Below, piece after piece: positions 50,881 to 62,267 of a DNA stretch of 64,000 nucleotides; the stretch's first letter is position 1; each line of letters begins with the position of its first letter. The stretch is from Tetrahymena elliotti 4EA (Eukaryota > Ciliophora > Oligohymenophorea > Hymenostomatida > Tetrahymenidae): the NCBI GenBank assembly GCA_000231825.2, contig JH720318.1, positions 328,539 to 392,538 of the forward strand. The letters run 5' to 3'. Both the position numbers and the translations under genes were made by a program. Under the pieces are notes generated by a model. That model saw nothing but the letters and a program-made list of their open reading frames with translations, did no database searches and was not told the origin of the DNA.

Positions 50881-52526
50881 ATGCTTAAATTTTTAAGTCA
50901 CATCATAAAAATATTATTTATCATTTAATACTTTTCCTTAGAGGCTTTCTCATATTAAGATTAACAATGCTAACCTCGCTAGGTGAGATTAATAATAGGA
51001 GATGATTATACTCAATACAAAAATCCAATTCAACTTTAAAATACAGCTACAATTATATTTTAAACTTATGATATATGTAATGATTCACATATTAAAATTA
51101 TGATCAAATAAAATGAAACTTTTTATATGGGCAATAATGGATATAGAGAAATAATTCATTCTAAGTGGAATGGGGAGCAATTTTGCCATAATGGGAAAAA
51201 GTGCTCAAAGCTGCATTATGATCAATATACTCATATTTTTCGCCTTCCAGTAAGAATGGGTGTTTAATTTTCTTATGTTGTCTATGGTAATAGTGAGTAT
51301 AGAAGTAGAGTCTTTAAATCTATGCTTCCAGACCTAATTTAAGAGGAGTGCAATATTTAAAAGTTTTTATTTTTTGGAGATTAAGATGTTTCACTCCAAG
51401 CAAATGCTACCTTTAGGAGTATCATGAAATTAAAGTAAAAGGCAGAAATAAATATTAATGAAAGGATAGAGTCTTTTATATTTTTAGGAGATTATGGTTA
51501 TGAATTCTATCAGAATGATGGATAAATAGGTGATTAATATTTAGATGCTGTATAAGATATTATAGCAGAATGGCCTACAGTATTTAGTCCAGGAAACCAT
51601 GAAGGATAATATAATTTTAAATTTTTTAATGAGAAATTTAAATTACCAAGCTTCAAATAAACTTAAAACAACTACTACTCTTTTAACTAAGGGCAAGTTC
51701 ATTTTATAGGTGTTAATTTACACTACTTTAGTAATTGGGCAGACAATCAAGGCAAATTAAAAATGTTGAAATGGCTTGAAAACGATTTGATTATTGCAAA
51801 CCAAAATAGGAATTAGACTCCTTGGATAGTTGCATTTGGACATAAACCCATAAATTGTGTTTAAAATGATGATTGCTCTAACTCTCATCTTATTTATAGA
51901 TAAATTGATGATTTATTCTACAATTATACAGTAGACTTATATTTAGGAGCTCATGTGCATTATCATGAAGTAAAATTAAAATCATTATTTTATATTTTTT
52001 AAAAAAATCTTTCATAGAATACCTATTAAAATTATAATTTTATTTATATTATTTTTTAAAGCTAATAAAACCAATGTACAGAGGAAGTATTCAAAGTTAT
52101 GAAGGAAATTCAAGTGATATTATGTACCCATAAGGAATGATTACAGTTATATAAGGTAATGGGGGACAAGAAAATGAATTTTAAGGCAGTTTTAAATAAA
52201 ACATTAAGTACAAAGATAGGAAAAATCCAAGATCATTCAAAGTTAGTTATTAAGTAGGGTATGCTGTACTAGAAGTTCATGATAAAAACAGAGCTTGTAT
52301 TAAAGCAATAAATTCCTATACTAGTGAAGTTTAAGATAAATACTGCATTTATTCTTAGCATAAATTTAATCCTGAAAAATTGAATACTGAAATAATTAAT
52401 GATTTTAAGAATAAAAGTAAAATAAAATAGATAGGAAGAATTTTCATATTTATTTTATTAGTTATTATTTCATTAGCATTTTTACACAGATATCTTAGAT
52501 TTAAGAGAGAAGATGATAATAAATGA
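50881..52526 (+). CDS. Purple acid phosphatase-like membrane protein, copy 1
   Basis: Metallophosphoesterase with the layout of purple acid phosphatases. Exons 50881-51969 and 52062-52526, 92-nt intron; 517 residues. Order: signal peptide (MLKFLSHIIKILFIIQYFS), a short beta domain opening with PRQVRLIIGDDY, then the five metal-ligand blocks: FFGDQD (about residue 165), LGDYGYEFY, GNHEGQYNF, AFGHKPINC and GAHVHYHE. A C-terminal hydrophobic helix (IFIFILLVIISLAFL) with a short basic tail indicates a single-pass protein facing the exterior or lumen. The tyrosinate Tyr of block II and the ligand His residues are retained. Block I reads GDxD rather than GDxG, and block V AHVH rather than GHVH. Substrate not predictable. 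It forms a tandem pair with the gene at 53276, and the intron is at the same place in both. Confidence 0.9.
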
Positions 52527-53275
52527 CTAAAATAAAATTATGTTTCTTAAAATAGTTTAAAAACAAGAATCATTCTATTTTTCCTAATTAAAAGCAATAC
52601 AATTAAGTAATTCTTACAAGCAAAAAACTTCAAATTTAAATTGTGTAAAATAGAAAAATTACAAAATTCCTATTTGTGATTGTTTAAATTTATGACAAAA
52701 CTTCAATTAAAATATCTTTATTTTTTCTTTGATTTTATCTTAAATTTTTTATCTCATTTCAATTTGATATTAATTGCTAAAAAATTATTTAGACTAAAAA
52801 TAGTTGTTTTAATTAAAATCGAAATTTCTAAAAATTAATCAGATCTAGTAACTAAATAATTGTTTGATATTTTTCTTAATTAATTTGAGAATAAAATTTT
52901 AATGGATGATTTTTTGAATCAAATAAATAAATAAAAATTATTTTAAAAGTTTTTGGAGTTTAATTAAATCTATCTCATTAAAAATCTTACTGAGAAATTG
53001 ATTTACATAGAAAGCTTAATTTTACATCACTCTTTTATCCCCTTTAAAAAAACTAAATTGACACTAGGTTTATAAAAGATATTTTTTAGTAAAGGAATCT
53101 TTATTTTTTAATAGCTCGATAAAAGTAAATCAAATAATTATTTTTGCCTAATTTTTTTTCTGGATTTTTATGGTTGGAATTTATGTTTTTCATAAATAAA
53201 TTCTGTAAACTAAAATAAGGAAAATCTAATTAATAGTTTAAAAAAAATAATAATAAGAATTTTGTTTTAGTAAAA
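52527..53275. other. Intergenic between the two phosphatase genes
   Basis: AT-rich, 0.75 kb, no similarity to coding sequence of either copy noticed. Confidence 0.6.
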
Positions 53276-54941
53276 ATGAAGAAGATTTTTATTTCAATTT
53301 AAATTACATTGCTTTTAAGCATAATTTGCTACGGGCAAATACTCAGCTCTGACGAAGTTAGTTAAAGCAATGAATGCACACCTAGATAAGTTAGACTTTT
53401 AATTGGAGAAGACTATGCTAACTATAACATTACTTAAATTCAGAATTCTGCTACCATAATATTTCAAACATATGGCGAATGCTAACAAAGTTTCATATCA
53501 GTTACAGTCTAAAATTAAGAATCCATAACTTATGATGGAAATACATTTTAAGAAATAGTTCATTCTTAATGGAATGGTGAAAAGTTCTGCCATAATAATA
53601 AGATGTGTTCTAACATGTATTATGATTAATATGTCCACATATTTAGATTACCATTACCATTAGGTTTACCTTTTGCATACACTGTACATGGAGTAAATCA
53701 TACACAAACTGAAGTTAGAGGTCCTTTTAATTCCTAACTGCCCCTTATCAAGATTGGCAATCAAGAAAAAGATCACATACCTTAAAGAATCCTATTTTTC
53801 GGAGATTAAGATAACACTCCTGAAGGGAAGCTTAATATGTATAGGTGGACATAACTTAAGAAAGAAGGTAAAAAGAATAAACATATGAAAATAGACTCTA
53901 TGATGTTTTTAGGAGATTATGCATATGAGTTTTATATGAACAATGGTAAAAGAGGTGATAATTACTTGGATTCTCTTGAAGAATTTGCTGCAGAATGGCC
54001 TATAGCAATGTAAGCAGGAAACCATGAGGATAACTATAATTTTAAATTCTTCAATGAAAAATTCCGCATGCCAAGCTTTAATGAAACAAAGAATAATTAC
54101 TTTTCTTTTAACCAAGGGCTTGCTCATTTTATTGGGTTGAATTTACATTATTATAGCAAATGGGCTTCACCTCAAGAAAAAGAATAGATGGTTTAATGGG
54201 TGGAGTAGGATTTAATTAAAGCAAATTAAAACAGAAATTAAACTCCTTGGATTATTCCTTTTGGTCATAAACCTATTTATTGCACTGGAGAAAAGGATTG
54301 TAATGGTTATCTCTAATCTTTTAAAGCATTCGATGAGCTTTTCTATAAATATTCAGTTGATTTATTTTTGGGTGCTCATGTACATCGTTATTAGGTATTA
54401 TTTTCATATTTTGTTTCTTCAAAATTGACCACTTTTAATTACATTTATTAAAATTTAGTTTTATTTATTTTTTTTAAATCAATTAAAAAAGTTCTTAAAG
54501 CCTCTTTACAACAATTCTATCTAAAGTTAAGAAGGAGATGATAATAACATCATTAATCCTTAAGGTATGATTACAATTATTTAAGGAAATGGTGGAAAAG
54601 TAGGAGAATTTTTAGAAGATATTAAGTATGATATCTAATTCTTAGGTAAAATTGATGAAAGAGCTTTGGAAGTTCAAGGTTATGTTGGTTATGGTGTTCT
54701 AGAAATTTATAATTCTACAACTATATGCTTACAAAATATTAGATCACTTTTAAATAAAGTTGAAAGTACTCGCTGTATCCACTCAAACCACTACTTTGAT
54801 CCTACTAAAATGAATACCTCAAAGCCTAATGAAAATAAAAAAGTGAATTCTATATCTAAGTACTTATTCTTCACAGTAATTTCATCGATAATTGCTCTCT
54901 ATTCTGCTTATAAATTCATACTTAAATATATTAGCTTTTGA
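53276..54941 (+). CDS. Purple acid phosphatase-like membrane protein, copy 2
   Basis: Paralogue of the preceding gene. Exons 53276-54394 and 54492-54941, 97-nt intron at the same position, directly after the last metal-ligand block; 522 residues. Signal peptide (MKKIFISIQITLLLSIICYG), beta domain with PRQVRLLIGEDY, then FFGDQD, LGDYAYEFY, GNHEDNYNF, PFGHKPIYC and GAHVHRYQ, followed by the shared NPQGMITIIQGNGG block and a C-terminal transmembrane helix (LFFTVISSIIALYSAY). The same departures from the purple-phosphatase consensus (GDxD, AHVH) appear in both copies, so they predate the duplication. Whole-length similarity is clear, but the linkers and C-terminal 130 residues have diverged, so the duplication is not recent. 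Confidence 0.9.
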
Positions 54942-55231
54942 TAAAAATATATAATTATTTTATAAAAAATTCTATCAATACATAAAGTGATTTTTAGTAA
55001 ATTTAAATAAATTTAAAAATTAAAATTCTCTTTTAATTGGCTGCTTCCATCAAAATAATATTTTAAATGTGACATAAAATATTTAAATATTTTTTTACTT
55101 TTAAACAATTTACCATAAAAATTTATTTCATTGTGAGATAAAACATATTTTTTTGTAACTCAAAAGATATTTTTAATGGATAATATTATTAACCATAAAT
55201 AAAAATATTTTTTTTTTTTAAATTTATTTCA

Positions 55232-56173
55232 TTACTTGGAAAAATCTTCAATTGTAAATAATTTACTCATGGAACTGAAATCTACCTTAAATAAAGGTGA
55301 ATAATACAAAGAATCTTATTCGGGAAGACAATATGGAAAAGGGTATATACTTGATTATTAAATTGAAGTCAAGACAACTTAATCTAATAGATTTTAATAT
55401 CCAGCAAAAATTGTTTTCAAAATTACAAAAAGCCTCTGAGACCTAGACTTTTAAATTTAGTTAAGAGGATTAGAGTGTATTTAATAGAATACTATAAAGG
55501 ATTTAAAAAATTCTAAGATTCTGATTGCATGCACAATCTTTTTTATCTTAATATCAGTATATACTAGCTATATAAATATTATAATTAACTACATAAAATA
55601 CAAAATAAGCCAAACATTATTAAAAATTTAAAGTAATGAAGAGTTATCTGAATATATGTTATTAACTTTATATTTATTCGTTTTTATAGTGATTTGTATA
55701 ATTAAGAAGAAAAAAATAGATTTTAAAATTCTTTACACAAGTATACTAATAATATATTATTTAAATGAATTATATTTTCTATTTTGTATAACTTTATCAA
55801 TATTAAAAAGCATAACTATATTTATTTTAATTTGAAAAATAAATCTATATTCTAAACATCATTTTTTTTAAATATACCCAATCAACCTTTTCTTTTTACT
55901 TGTTATTTCTATTAAAATAATTATAGATAATAACAATAAAATATATATTTCATTTTTATGATTAGATTGAATATTCAATCATTAACCACGTTCTAAAGTT
56001 AAAACTGCAAAATAATTAGTAAATATTCTAATATTTTATTTAGATTCTGTTTTAACGGTGATTAATTTAAAATTATTTTTATGAAATGAGAAAATAACTA
56101 GTTTTAGCCTTTTTAAAAAAGTACTGCAAAAAAAATCAGCAGTAATAAATTTCTAATAATTTTCAAATCCTAC
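55232..56173 (+). repeat. Segmental duplication, copy A
   Basis: Closely similar to 58713-59680 over about 0.95 kb, including the end of a small gene and its 3' flank; both copies end at a shared TTTTCAAATCCTAC. Copy A starts abruptly inside the coding part, preceded by a T run. Similarity continues well past the stop codon, so this is DNA-level duplication, not family similarity. Confidence 0.9.
55233..55524 (+). pseudogene. Truncated, frameshifted copy of the small gene at 58645
   Basis: The frame starting at 55233 reads YLEKSSIVNNLLMELKSTLN and on to KIVFKIT, matching residues 23-87 or so of the intact protein. An 8-base net deletion relative to the other copy then shifts the frame and hits TGA; the remaining 3' part is still recognisable in another frame (ASETQTFKFSQEDQSVFNRI) down to the equivalent TGA at 55522. 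The first 22 codons, including the start, are missing. Both defects are visible directly. A short translated product from the internal ATG at 55273 cannot be excluded. Confidence 0.85.
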
Positions 56174-56729
56174 TTAGTGAATAAAATGGATTTAAGATAT
56201 TATTAGATTGGATTGGATTTTGGATATTTTTTACTTTTTAAATTTTTCATTGGATTTGACATGGATAATTATGGATTTTATCCATGGTTAAATTTTTTCA
56301 AAAAAGGAAAATATTATGATAGAAAATACCTTATTCCCTTGCATTTTGGGTAGTTTTATAGTTTTAATATTTATACTAAGGTCATAGATCATAAAATCTG
56401 AAAATTTTTAGTTTTAAACCTTTATAAAAATAATCAAAATTAAAAAGTAGTGATATTTAGAAAAAATATTTAATTTTTAAAGCTAAAAATGATAAGCACA
56501 TAAAAAAATTAATCAAATTATTAAAAAAATTCATTCAATATTTAGTTGTTGAAGGTTGTTTATTTTTTAATTTCAATTAAATTAAAGAAAGAAATAAAAT
56601 TAAATTAAATCATAAATTCAAAAAAATGATACTATGCAGCACAATAATACGAAGTAAAAATATTTATGTAAATCTAATCAATTTTATTAATAGAATCAGC
56701 ATAGGTAATTATTATTTTTGGTTGATAGA
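56174..56729. other. Intergenic spacer beyond duplication copy A
   Basis: AT-rich, with a local cluster of TGGATT/ATGGATTTTATCC repeats near 56185-56290; no gene seen. Confidence 0.55.
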
Positions 56730-57077
56730 TCATCCTTTTAATTTATTTTTTATCCAGTTCCAGAGTAGTTCTATGAAATTTTGATTTTCTTAACCCAGTA
56801 TAAACGTGTCTGTATAAGACAATCCATTTTCTAAATTTATTTCAACAACAGATTACCCATTATAGGTGAATTTATCATAATTCTTTTCACCCTTACACGA
56901 TAGATTTACTTTGAGTATATTTCCATTTTTTTATTGTGTAAATTTCCTAGAGAAATTAAACTTTTAGCCATTACTTATTAGGTTTTTTTGGAAGAGAATT
57001 TGATTATTTAGATTATTATTGATGTTTGACTGAAGAGAATTATAGAATTCCTCCAATTATAACGTATTCAAACCCAT
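56730..57077 (-). CDS. Small protein, diverged relative of the gene at 58645
   Basis: Single exon, 115 residues, ATG 57077 to TGA 56732-56730, opposite in strand to its relative. It starts MGLNTLQLEEFYNSLQSN. The second half aligns by eye with the 58645 product: GNILKVNLSCKG, YNGQSVVEINLENGLSYTDT, FILGQENQNFIELLWNWIK and KNKLKG against GYILDYQIDVKA, LKITLNNGASETQT, FKFGQEDQSVFNRILQWIK and KVLRF. The shared core is a beta-rich segment followed by a G-Q-E-[DN]-x-[SN] turn and an amphipathic helix. Gly2 is present, but the context is a poorer myristoylation site than in its relative. Function unknown; appears to belong to a local lineage-specific family. Confidence 0.7.
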
Positions 57078-57331
57078 GTAGTTAATTTATTTAGAAATAT
57101 TTTTTTTTTTAGGCTTTTTCAAATTTTTTGTTTTTTATACAATTTATCAATTTTATGGAAACTAAAAGTCATTTTAATAGGATTCAAATAAAACATTGAA
57201 ACTAATAATCTCCTAACTCTACTCATTTTTTGAATATTTCTATTCTTGGTTTACACAAATAAAATGAAATATCTGATCAAATATAATTTAGAATAGATAG
57301 AAATAATAGAAAATATTATAATTCAAAAAAT

Positions 57332-58480
57332 ATGTAATTCACCACAATCATAAATTATTCTATTTTTACATATTTTCCATGTAATTTAGATCAGTCTAAG
57401 GATGAATTTACTAATAAACTCCTTTTTCTAAATAGGCAAAAAATTATTCTAGCTCTGAATGTAAGTCAGCTCCTTAATAAAAAGGAAATTAATTTATTTG
57501 CATATCTGATGAGAAATCAATTGTTTCATCATGCATGCAAAAATTTGACATTTTGTTTTTGCAGGTGAAGATTGAGTTCAAAAAGAATTTATTAGTATTT
57601 CTCCTTTTTTCAATAACAAATATAAGGTTGATAGTAATTAAATTATCTTACAAATAATTCAATTAAATTGGATAATCAAATTATTTTTTCTATCCTTCAC
57701 TTATTAGTTATTATTACTTAAGTATCTATTGTTTCAATTAATTAAATAATTGTTTTAGTTACTAAAGATGCAATTCAGTAAATTAAAATTAAGGACTACT
57801 TGATTAGCGAATAGATAGTATCTAGGGTTACAAAAGTTTTGGTTGATTTAATTCATACGTACTTCTCTATTTGCGTACATCATTCATCAAGTCTCTCAAA
57901 AAATTATCTAATTATAATCTAAGTTCAAAAATTTATTATTAATAAAGCTCTTACTGAGGTTGGTAATTAGATGAAAACTTAATGGTTTCTTTGTGTACAT
58001 TTTTTTTGAGTTATTAATTCACTATCAAACAATCAGACTACAAATAAAATTTAGTCGATTCATTTTTCTCAATCTAAAATTTTAGGTTTATAGAATTTAG
58101 AATTTAAGGACTATGACATGTTTCTATCTTTCTTTCAAATGTTTATTTCTGACCCTCACTAAGAAGTTGGTATTGTTGGATGTAAAAATTTTTCATAAAA
58201 TTAAACAATTTGCATAGCTCAGTTAGATGGATCTCTGTAAAATTAACATCTAATCTCTCAGATTCTTTAATCATTAATGAATTTTCATTTCTGGAATATT
58301 GTGTACCCATTTGTTTATTTTTCTTTTTGTTTATTATTTTTGTTTTTTACATATTAATTCTATATCTTATTGATTTTAATTATGTCTTTTTAAGGTGATT
58401 TTAAGTTTGAATTTATTTCTTTATTTTTAATGATTGTATGTTTGAATACAGTAGAATTTATCTATATCACAATTAAATGA
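57332..58480 (+). CDS. Candidate multi-exon gene, poorly resolved
   Basis: A first exon 57332-57460 (MQFTTIINYSIFTYFPCNLD..., ending KIILALN) is followed by a consensus GTAAGT and, 104 bases on, by a pyrimidine-rich TTTTTGCAG in phase. Further coding-like segments are visible: 57757-57990 (DYLISEQIVSRVTKVLVDL, HTYFSICVHHSSSLSKNY) and about 58070-58290 (FKDYDMFLSFFQMFISDP, CIAQLDGSLQNQHLI). I could not find splice sites that join all of them in one frame, and the end beyond 58300 reads like non-coding Phe-rich noise. This may be a real gene, a decayed one or partly chance. No family recognised. Confidence 0.3.
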
Positions 58481-58644
58481 TTAATAATTCTTTTAGAATA
58501 ATTAATTAGTCTATTCCTCATCAAAATAAGAAATTCTTGATTAAAATTATTTGTTGACAATATAACTTTACATTTTCCAAAAAATACAAAACCTCAAAGA
58601 AAAATCACTGAAAAATATCTCTTTGAAACAAATACAATAATATT

Positions 58645-59013
58645 ATGGGAAGCTCAAAATCTAAAGCCAGCATTAATGACTCCCAAACTCTACAAAAAAT
58701 TAATGATGAATGTTACTTGGAAAAATCTTCAGCTGTAAATAATTTACTTTTAGAACTGAAATCTACCTTAAATAAAGGTGAGCATTATAAAGAATCTTAT
58801 TCAGGAACACAATATGGAAATGGGTATATACTCGATTATTAAATTGATGTCAAGGCAACTTAATCTAATAGATTTTTATATTCAGCAAAAATTGTTTTGA
58901 AAATTACTCTTAATAATGGAGCCTCTGAGACCTAGACTTTTAAATTTGGTTAAGAGGATTAGAGTGTATTTAATAGAATACTATAATGGATTAAAAAAGT
59001 TCTAAGATTCTGA
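58645..59013 (+). CDS. Small, probably N-myristoylated protein; intact copy of a duplicated gene
   Basis: Single exon, 122 residues, ATG 58645 to TGA 59011-59013. The start MGSSKSKASINDSQ matches the N-myristoylation consensus (Gly2, Ser6), with nearby Lys residues that favour membrane binding. Helical stretch ECYLEKSSAVNNLLLELKST, then GYILDYQIDVKA, YSAKIVLKITLNNG and FKFGQEDQSVFNRILQWIKK. No cysteines beyond one, no hydrophobic membrane helix. A truncated copy lies 3.4 kb upstream (55233) and a diverged relative on the other strand between them (56730). Function unknown. Three Gln in the C-terminal half are TAG or TAA, confirming it is read with the ciliate code. Confidence 0.8.
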
Positions 59014-59680
59014 TTACACAAATCTTTTTTACCTTAATATCAGTATTTATCAGCAAAATAAATCTTATAATTAATAACTTAAAATACAAAATATGTCATA
59101 CATTATTAAAAATTTAAAGTAATGGAGAGTTATCTGAATATATGTTATTAACTTTATATTTAGTCGTTTTATAGTAATTTGTATAATTAGAAGAAAAAAT
59201 AGATTTTAAAATTCTTTACACAAGTAAACTAATAAATAATATATTATATAAAATAATTATATCTTCTTATTTTTATAACTTTAACTTAATCTCTATATTT
59301 CACAGCATAGTATTTATTTTATATTGAAAAATAAATCTATATTCTAAACCTCATTTGCTTTTTTAATTTTATAAATACCCAATCAGCCCTACCTTTTCTT
59401 TTTATTTGTTAATTCTATTAAAATAATAGATAATAACAATAAAATATAAGTATATTTCATTTTTATGATTAGATTGAATATTCAATCATTTACCACATTC
59501 TAAAATGAAAACTGTAAAATAATGAGTAAATATTCTGATATTTTATTTAAATTCTTTTTTAATCATGATTAATTTAAAATTATTTTAATGAAATGAGAAA
59601 ACAACTAGTTTATGCCTTTTTAAAAAAAGTACTAGAAGAAAAACCAGCAGTAATAAATTTCTAATATTTTCAAATCCTAC
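58713..59680 (+). repeat. Segmental duplication, copy B
   Basis: Partner of 55232-56173, same orientation, with small insertions and deletions and a longer 3' flank. It contains codon 23 onward of the intact gene plus about 0.65 kb of AT-rich downstream DNA. Confidence 0.9.
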
Positions 59681-60052
59681 CACATAATAGTTTCCTAGAA
59701 TTTATTTAATTTATTTTCTAGCTTAATCTGATATTCTAATTTGAATTTATAACTAAATTTAGAATAAAATACACATTTTTTTTATTTAAGTAATACTATT
59801 AGATAAAATTTTAATTAAAAATATAAATCTATGTAAAAACATTCTTAAATAATTAGTTTAAAAATATTTTAGTATGTACTATTAGTTTAAATTCAGTATT
59901 TATTTCAAATAATATATAAAAAAGATAACTCTCTTTTTGTTTTTTCTTAATTGATGATTACATGATTTAAAAATTTGAAAAATGAATCTATTTTAAAAAA
60001 ATAGGAAAAAACTAATTTTTATTTCCACATTTAAATTATTTTCAATTAATCT

Positions 60053-60094
60053 AGAGATTTATTTGTGAATAATTCTAATTTTTTTATTTTTAAT
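60053..60094 (+). repeat. Dispersed direct repeat, unit 1
   Basis: AGAGATTTATTTGT followed by AATTCTAATTTTTT-type sequence; nearly repeated at 60288-60328, about 235 bases downstream. Low complexity limits confidence. Confidence 0.5.
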
Positions 60095-60287
60095 GTAAAT
60101 CAATCTATAAGAATTAATAAAAGGATATTTCTTAACTAGAGAAAGAAAAAATATAGTATTATAAAATAAAAATTTCTGTAAATTTTTATTATTTCTATCA
60201 CTTATATTATTTTCAATAATAAAATAGAAAAGAAAATACCATAATGATATAGTTGAATTTTGTTTCTTCTGATTTTAAATATAATCA

Positions 60288-60328
60288 AGAGATTTATTTG
60301 TCAATCATTCTAATTTTTTATTTTTATT
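60288..60328 (+). repeat. Dispersed direct repeat, unit 2
   Basis: Same AGAGATTTATTTGT core and ATTCTAATTTTTT continuation as at 60053-60094. Confidence 0.5.
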
Positions 60329-61646
60329 TAGTACTTACTTAATATTATTAGTTAATCTCTTTTTTATTTTGATTTCTTTTTCATTATTTTCTAGTTAGTA
60401 TAGTATCAATAGTTGTTACTCTTTTAATATGGGAAACTCTTATAGATGTTTTCTGTAGAATTAGGGTTATTTTACTGCTTTAATTTAATGGATTCTTTTG
60501 TTAAAATTCATTATTAAAGGTTAATATTTATCTTTTTAACTTAAATTTTAGCTATCAGATAGCTATTTATGAAGAATCCCAATCAGTCTCAAAAAGTGAT
60601 AAAATCAATACAGTATATTGAAAAAGAAATGATATATAAAGTTTAAATTTATTACTTTTTAATTAGAAATTTTTAAAAATTTGAAAAATATTTTTAACAA
60701 TTATGATCTGAGGCTATTAAAAATACAGTGATTTTTAATCCATATTTTTTTTGATGAGTTGTAAAATGTATGCAAACATTATTATTTAATACTTTAAAAT
60801 TTTATTACTAATTTTTAAAATTTAAATATATAAATGTTCCTGTTTTGAGAGAAACAAATTTACTCCACATGACAATATTAAACATATATTTTTAATCTAC
60901 TACAACACATTAATCTTGAAAAATTATTTTTGAATTGTAAAAATTTTATGATAGTTAAATAAATGATTTTAGATATTTATAAAATTGTTAATCAAAGATT
61001 TATAGTTAATTTTTAAGACTTATCCTTAAAATCACTCACTAAATTATTCAGTGCGAAAATAGTAAATTTTTAAGTTAATAAAAAAATAAATATTGGACTT
61101 TTGGATTTGATGATATTTTAATTAAGTTATAAGTAAACTAAAAAATAAATTTTTAAATCATAAAATATTTTTTAATATTTTGATTCTTTGATTCTTAATA
61201 TTAATTTATTAAATATTAACTGTAGAAATAATAAGATTTCAAATTTAAAAATAAAATGAAATGTTTTGAGAATAACTCAAAATTTAACAAAGAGCCTTTC
61301 TAATTAGGTTAATTGATAAATTTAAGAACTTGGGTAATAGTTAAAATCCGAGATCTACTATAAATTATTCTTAGAAAATTAAATAAATGAACCATTTGAA
61401 TACTTATCAAATCATTTCTACAAAAAACAAGTGTAGATAGAATGTGATTAACTTCTAAAAATTGTATTAAAAATAATATACTGACTGCTGAGAATTTTTA
61501 AAAATAAATAATTTTTAATTGAAATGCTCTAAATAAAAAAATTTTGTTGACATCGTATTTTAAAACAAAATAAAATGGAAAAGAAATTTTTAAATTAGTA
61601 AGGAATAACCAATAAATATAGTCTTTATTTTTATTAAAATAACTGA

Positions 61647-62267
61647 TCAAAGTTTTAACAAATTTTCAATATCTTTTTCAAAAGCTTTTAATTACATATC
61701 AGCTAATCCATTTGTTATTGAAGAAGGTATACTCCCTTTAGGATCAGCTAAATTATAAATTTCTATTTTTGTATTATTTTCATCAATTTTAGTCAAGAAA
61801 ATAGCAAACAGTTTAGTTTAAGATTAAACTGAATCTTTGCTTATGGTAACTTTAGGGTGAGAGTCAAGATTTGACTTAACAATAACTATCTCATTAGCAT
61901 TAAGTTAAATTTTGCGAGTAACATTTATATTTTCTCTAGAGCTTACAAGCATTTTAGACTTAGTTTTTGATTAAAGAATATACGAATTCTCATCAATCTT
62001 GTCAACAATATTCAAAGAAGCAAGCATTTCTAATCTACTTGCTTTTTGAGCTTCTATATTACTAAAGAAATAGTTTGAAATCTTTTAAATATTAGTAGGG
62101 ATAGTACCAATACACTTAGTTAGCTTCAAAGAATGATCCTTGTACTAAGTACTATAGATAACTAAGATCTTTCCTTTTTTCAATTCTTTCCAGTCAGTAA
62201 TATTAGTTCTAACTTCTTCTGCTTCATTCAGTGTTGCTTAAGTTAAATTTTAGTAAGTATTTTCCAT
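61647..62267 (-). CDS. Stand-alone START-domain protein
   Basis: Lipid-binding StAR-related (START) domain protein. Single exon, 206 residues, essentially one domain, ATG 62267 to TGA 61649-61647. Pattern in order: VRTNITDWKELKKGKILVIY near residue 20, helix NIQKISNYFFSNIEAQK, the central strands DENSYILQSKTKSKMLVSSR and ENINVTRKIQLNANEIVIVK, SNLDSHPKV, then the closing LTKIDENNTKIEIYNLADPK and GSIPSSITNGLADMQ, the typical 'D-x-x-G-x-IP-x-x-I-x-N' entry to the C-terminal lid helix. No signal peptide or membrane segment, so cytosolic lipid transfer or binding is expected. The ligand cannot be read from the sequence. The PX gene at 33507 also ends in a START-like region, but the two are not close copies. 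Confidence 0.85.

Larger units (their letters stand above)
59681..61646. other. Intergenic, AT-rich
   Basis: About 2 kb with no frame of coding quality. Holds a pair of roughly 40-base direct repeats listed separately. Confidence 0.6.

Noticed and set aside
58205..58245. tRNA-like D-arm sequence (TAGCTCAGTTAGATGG)
   Set aside because: No matching T-arm (GGTTC..A), anticodon stem or acceptor pairing follows within tRNA length; probably chance or at most a fragment.
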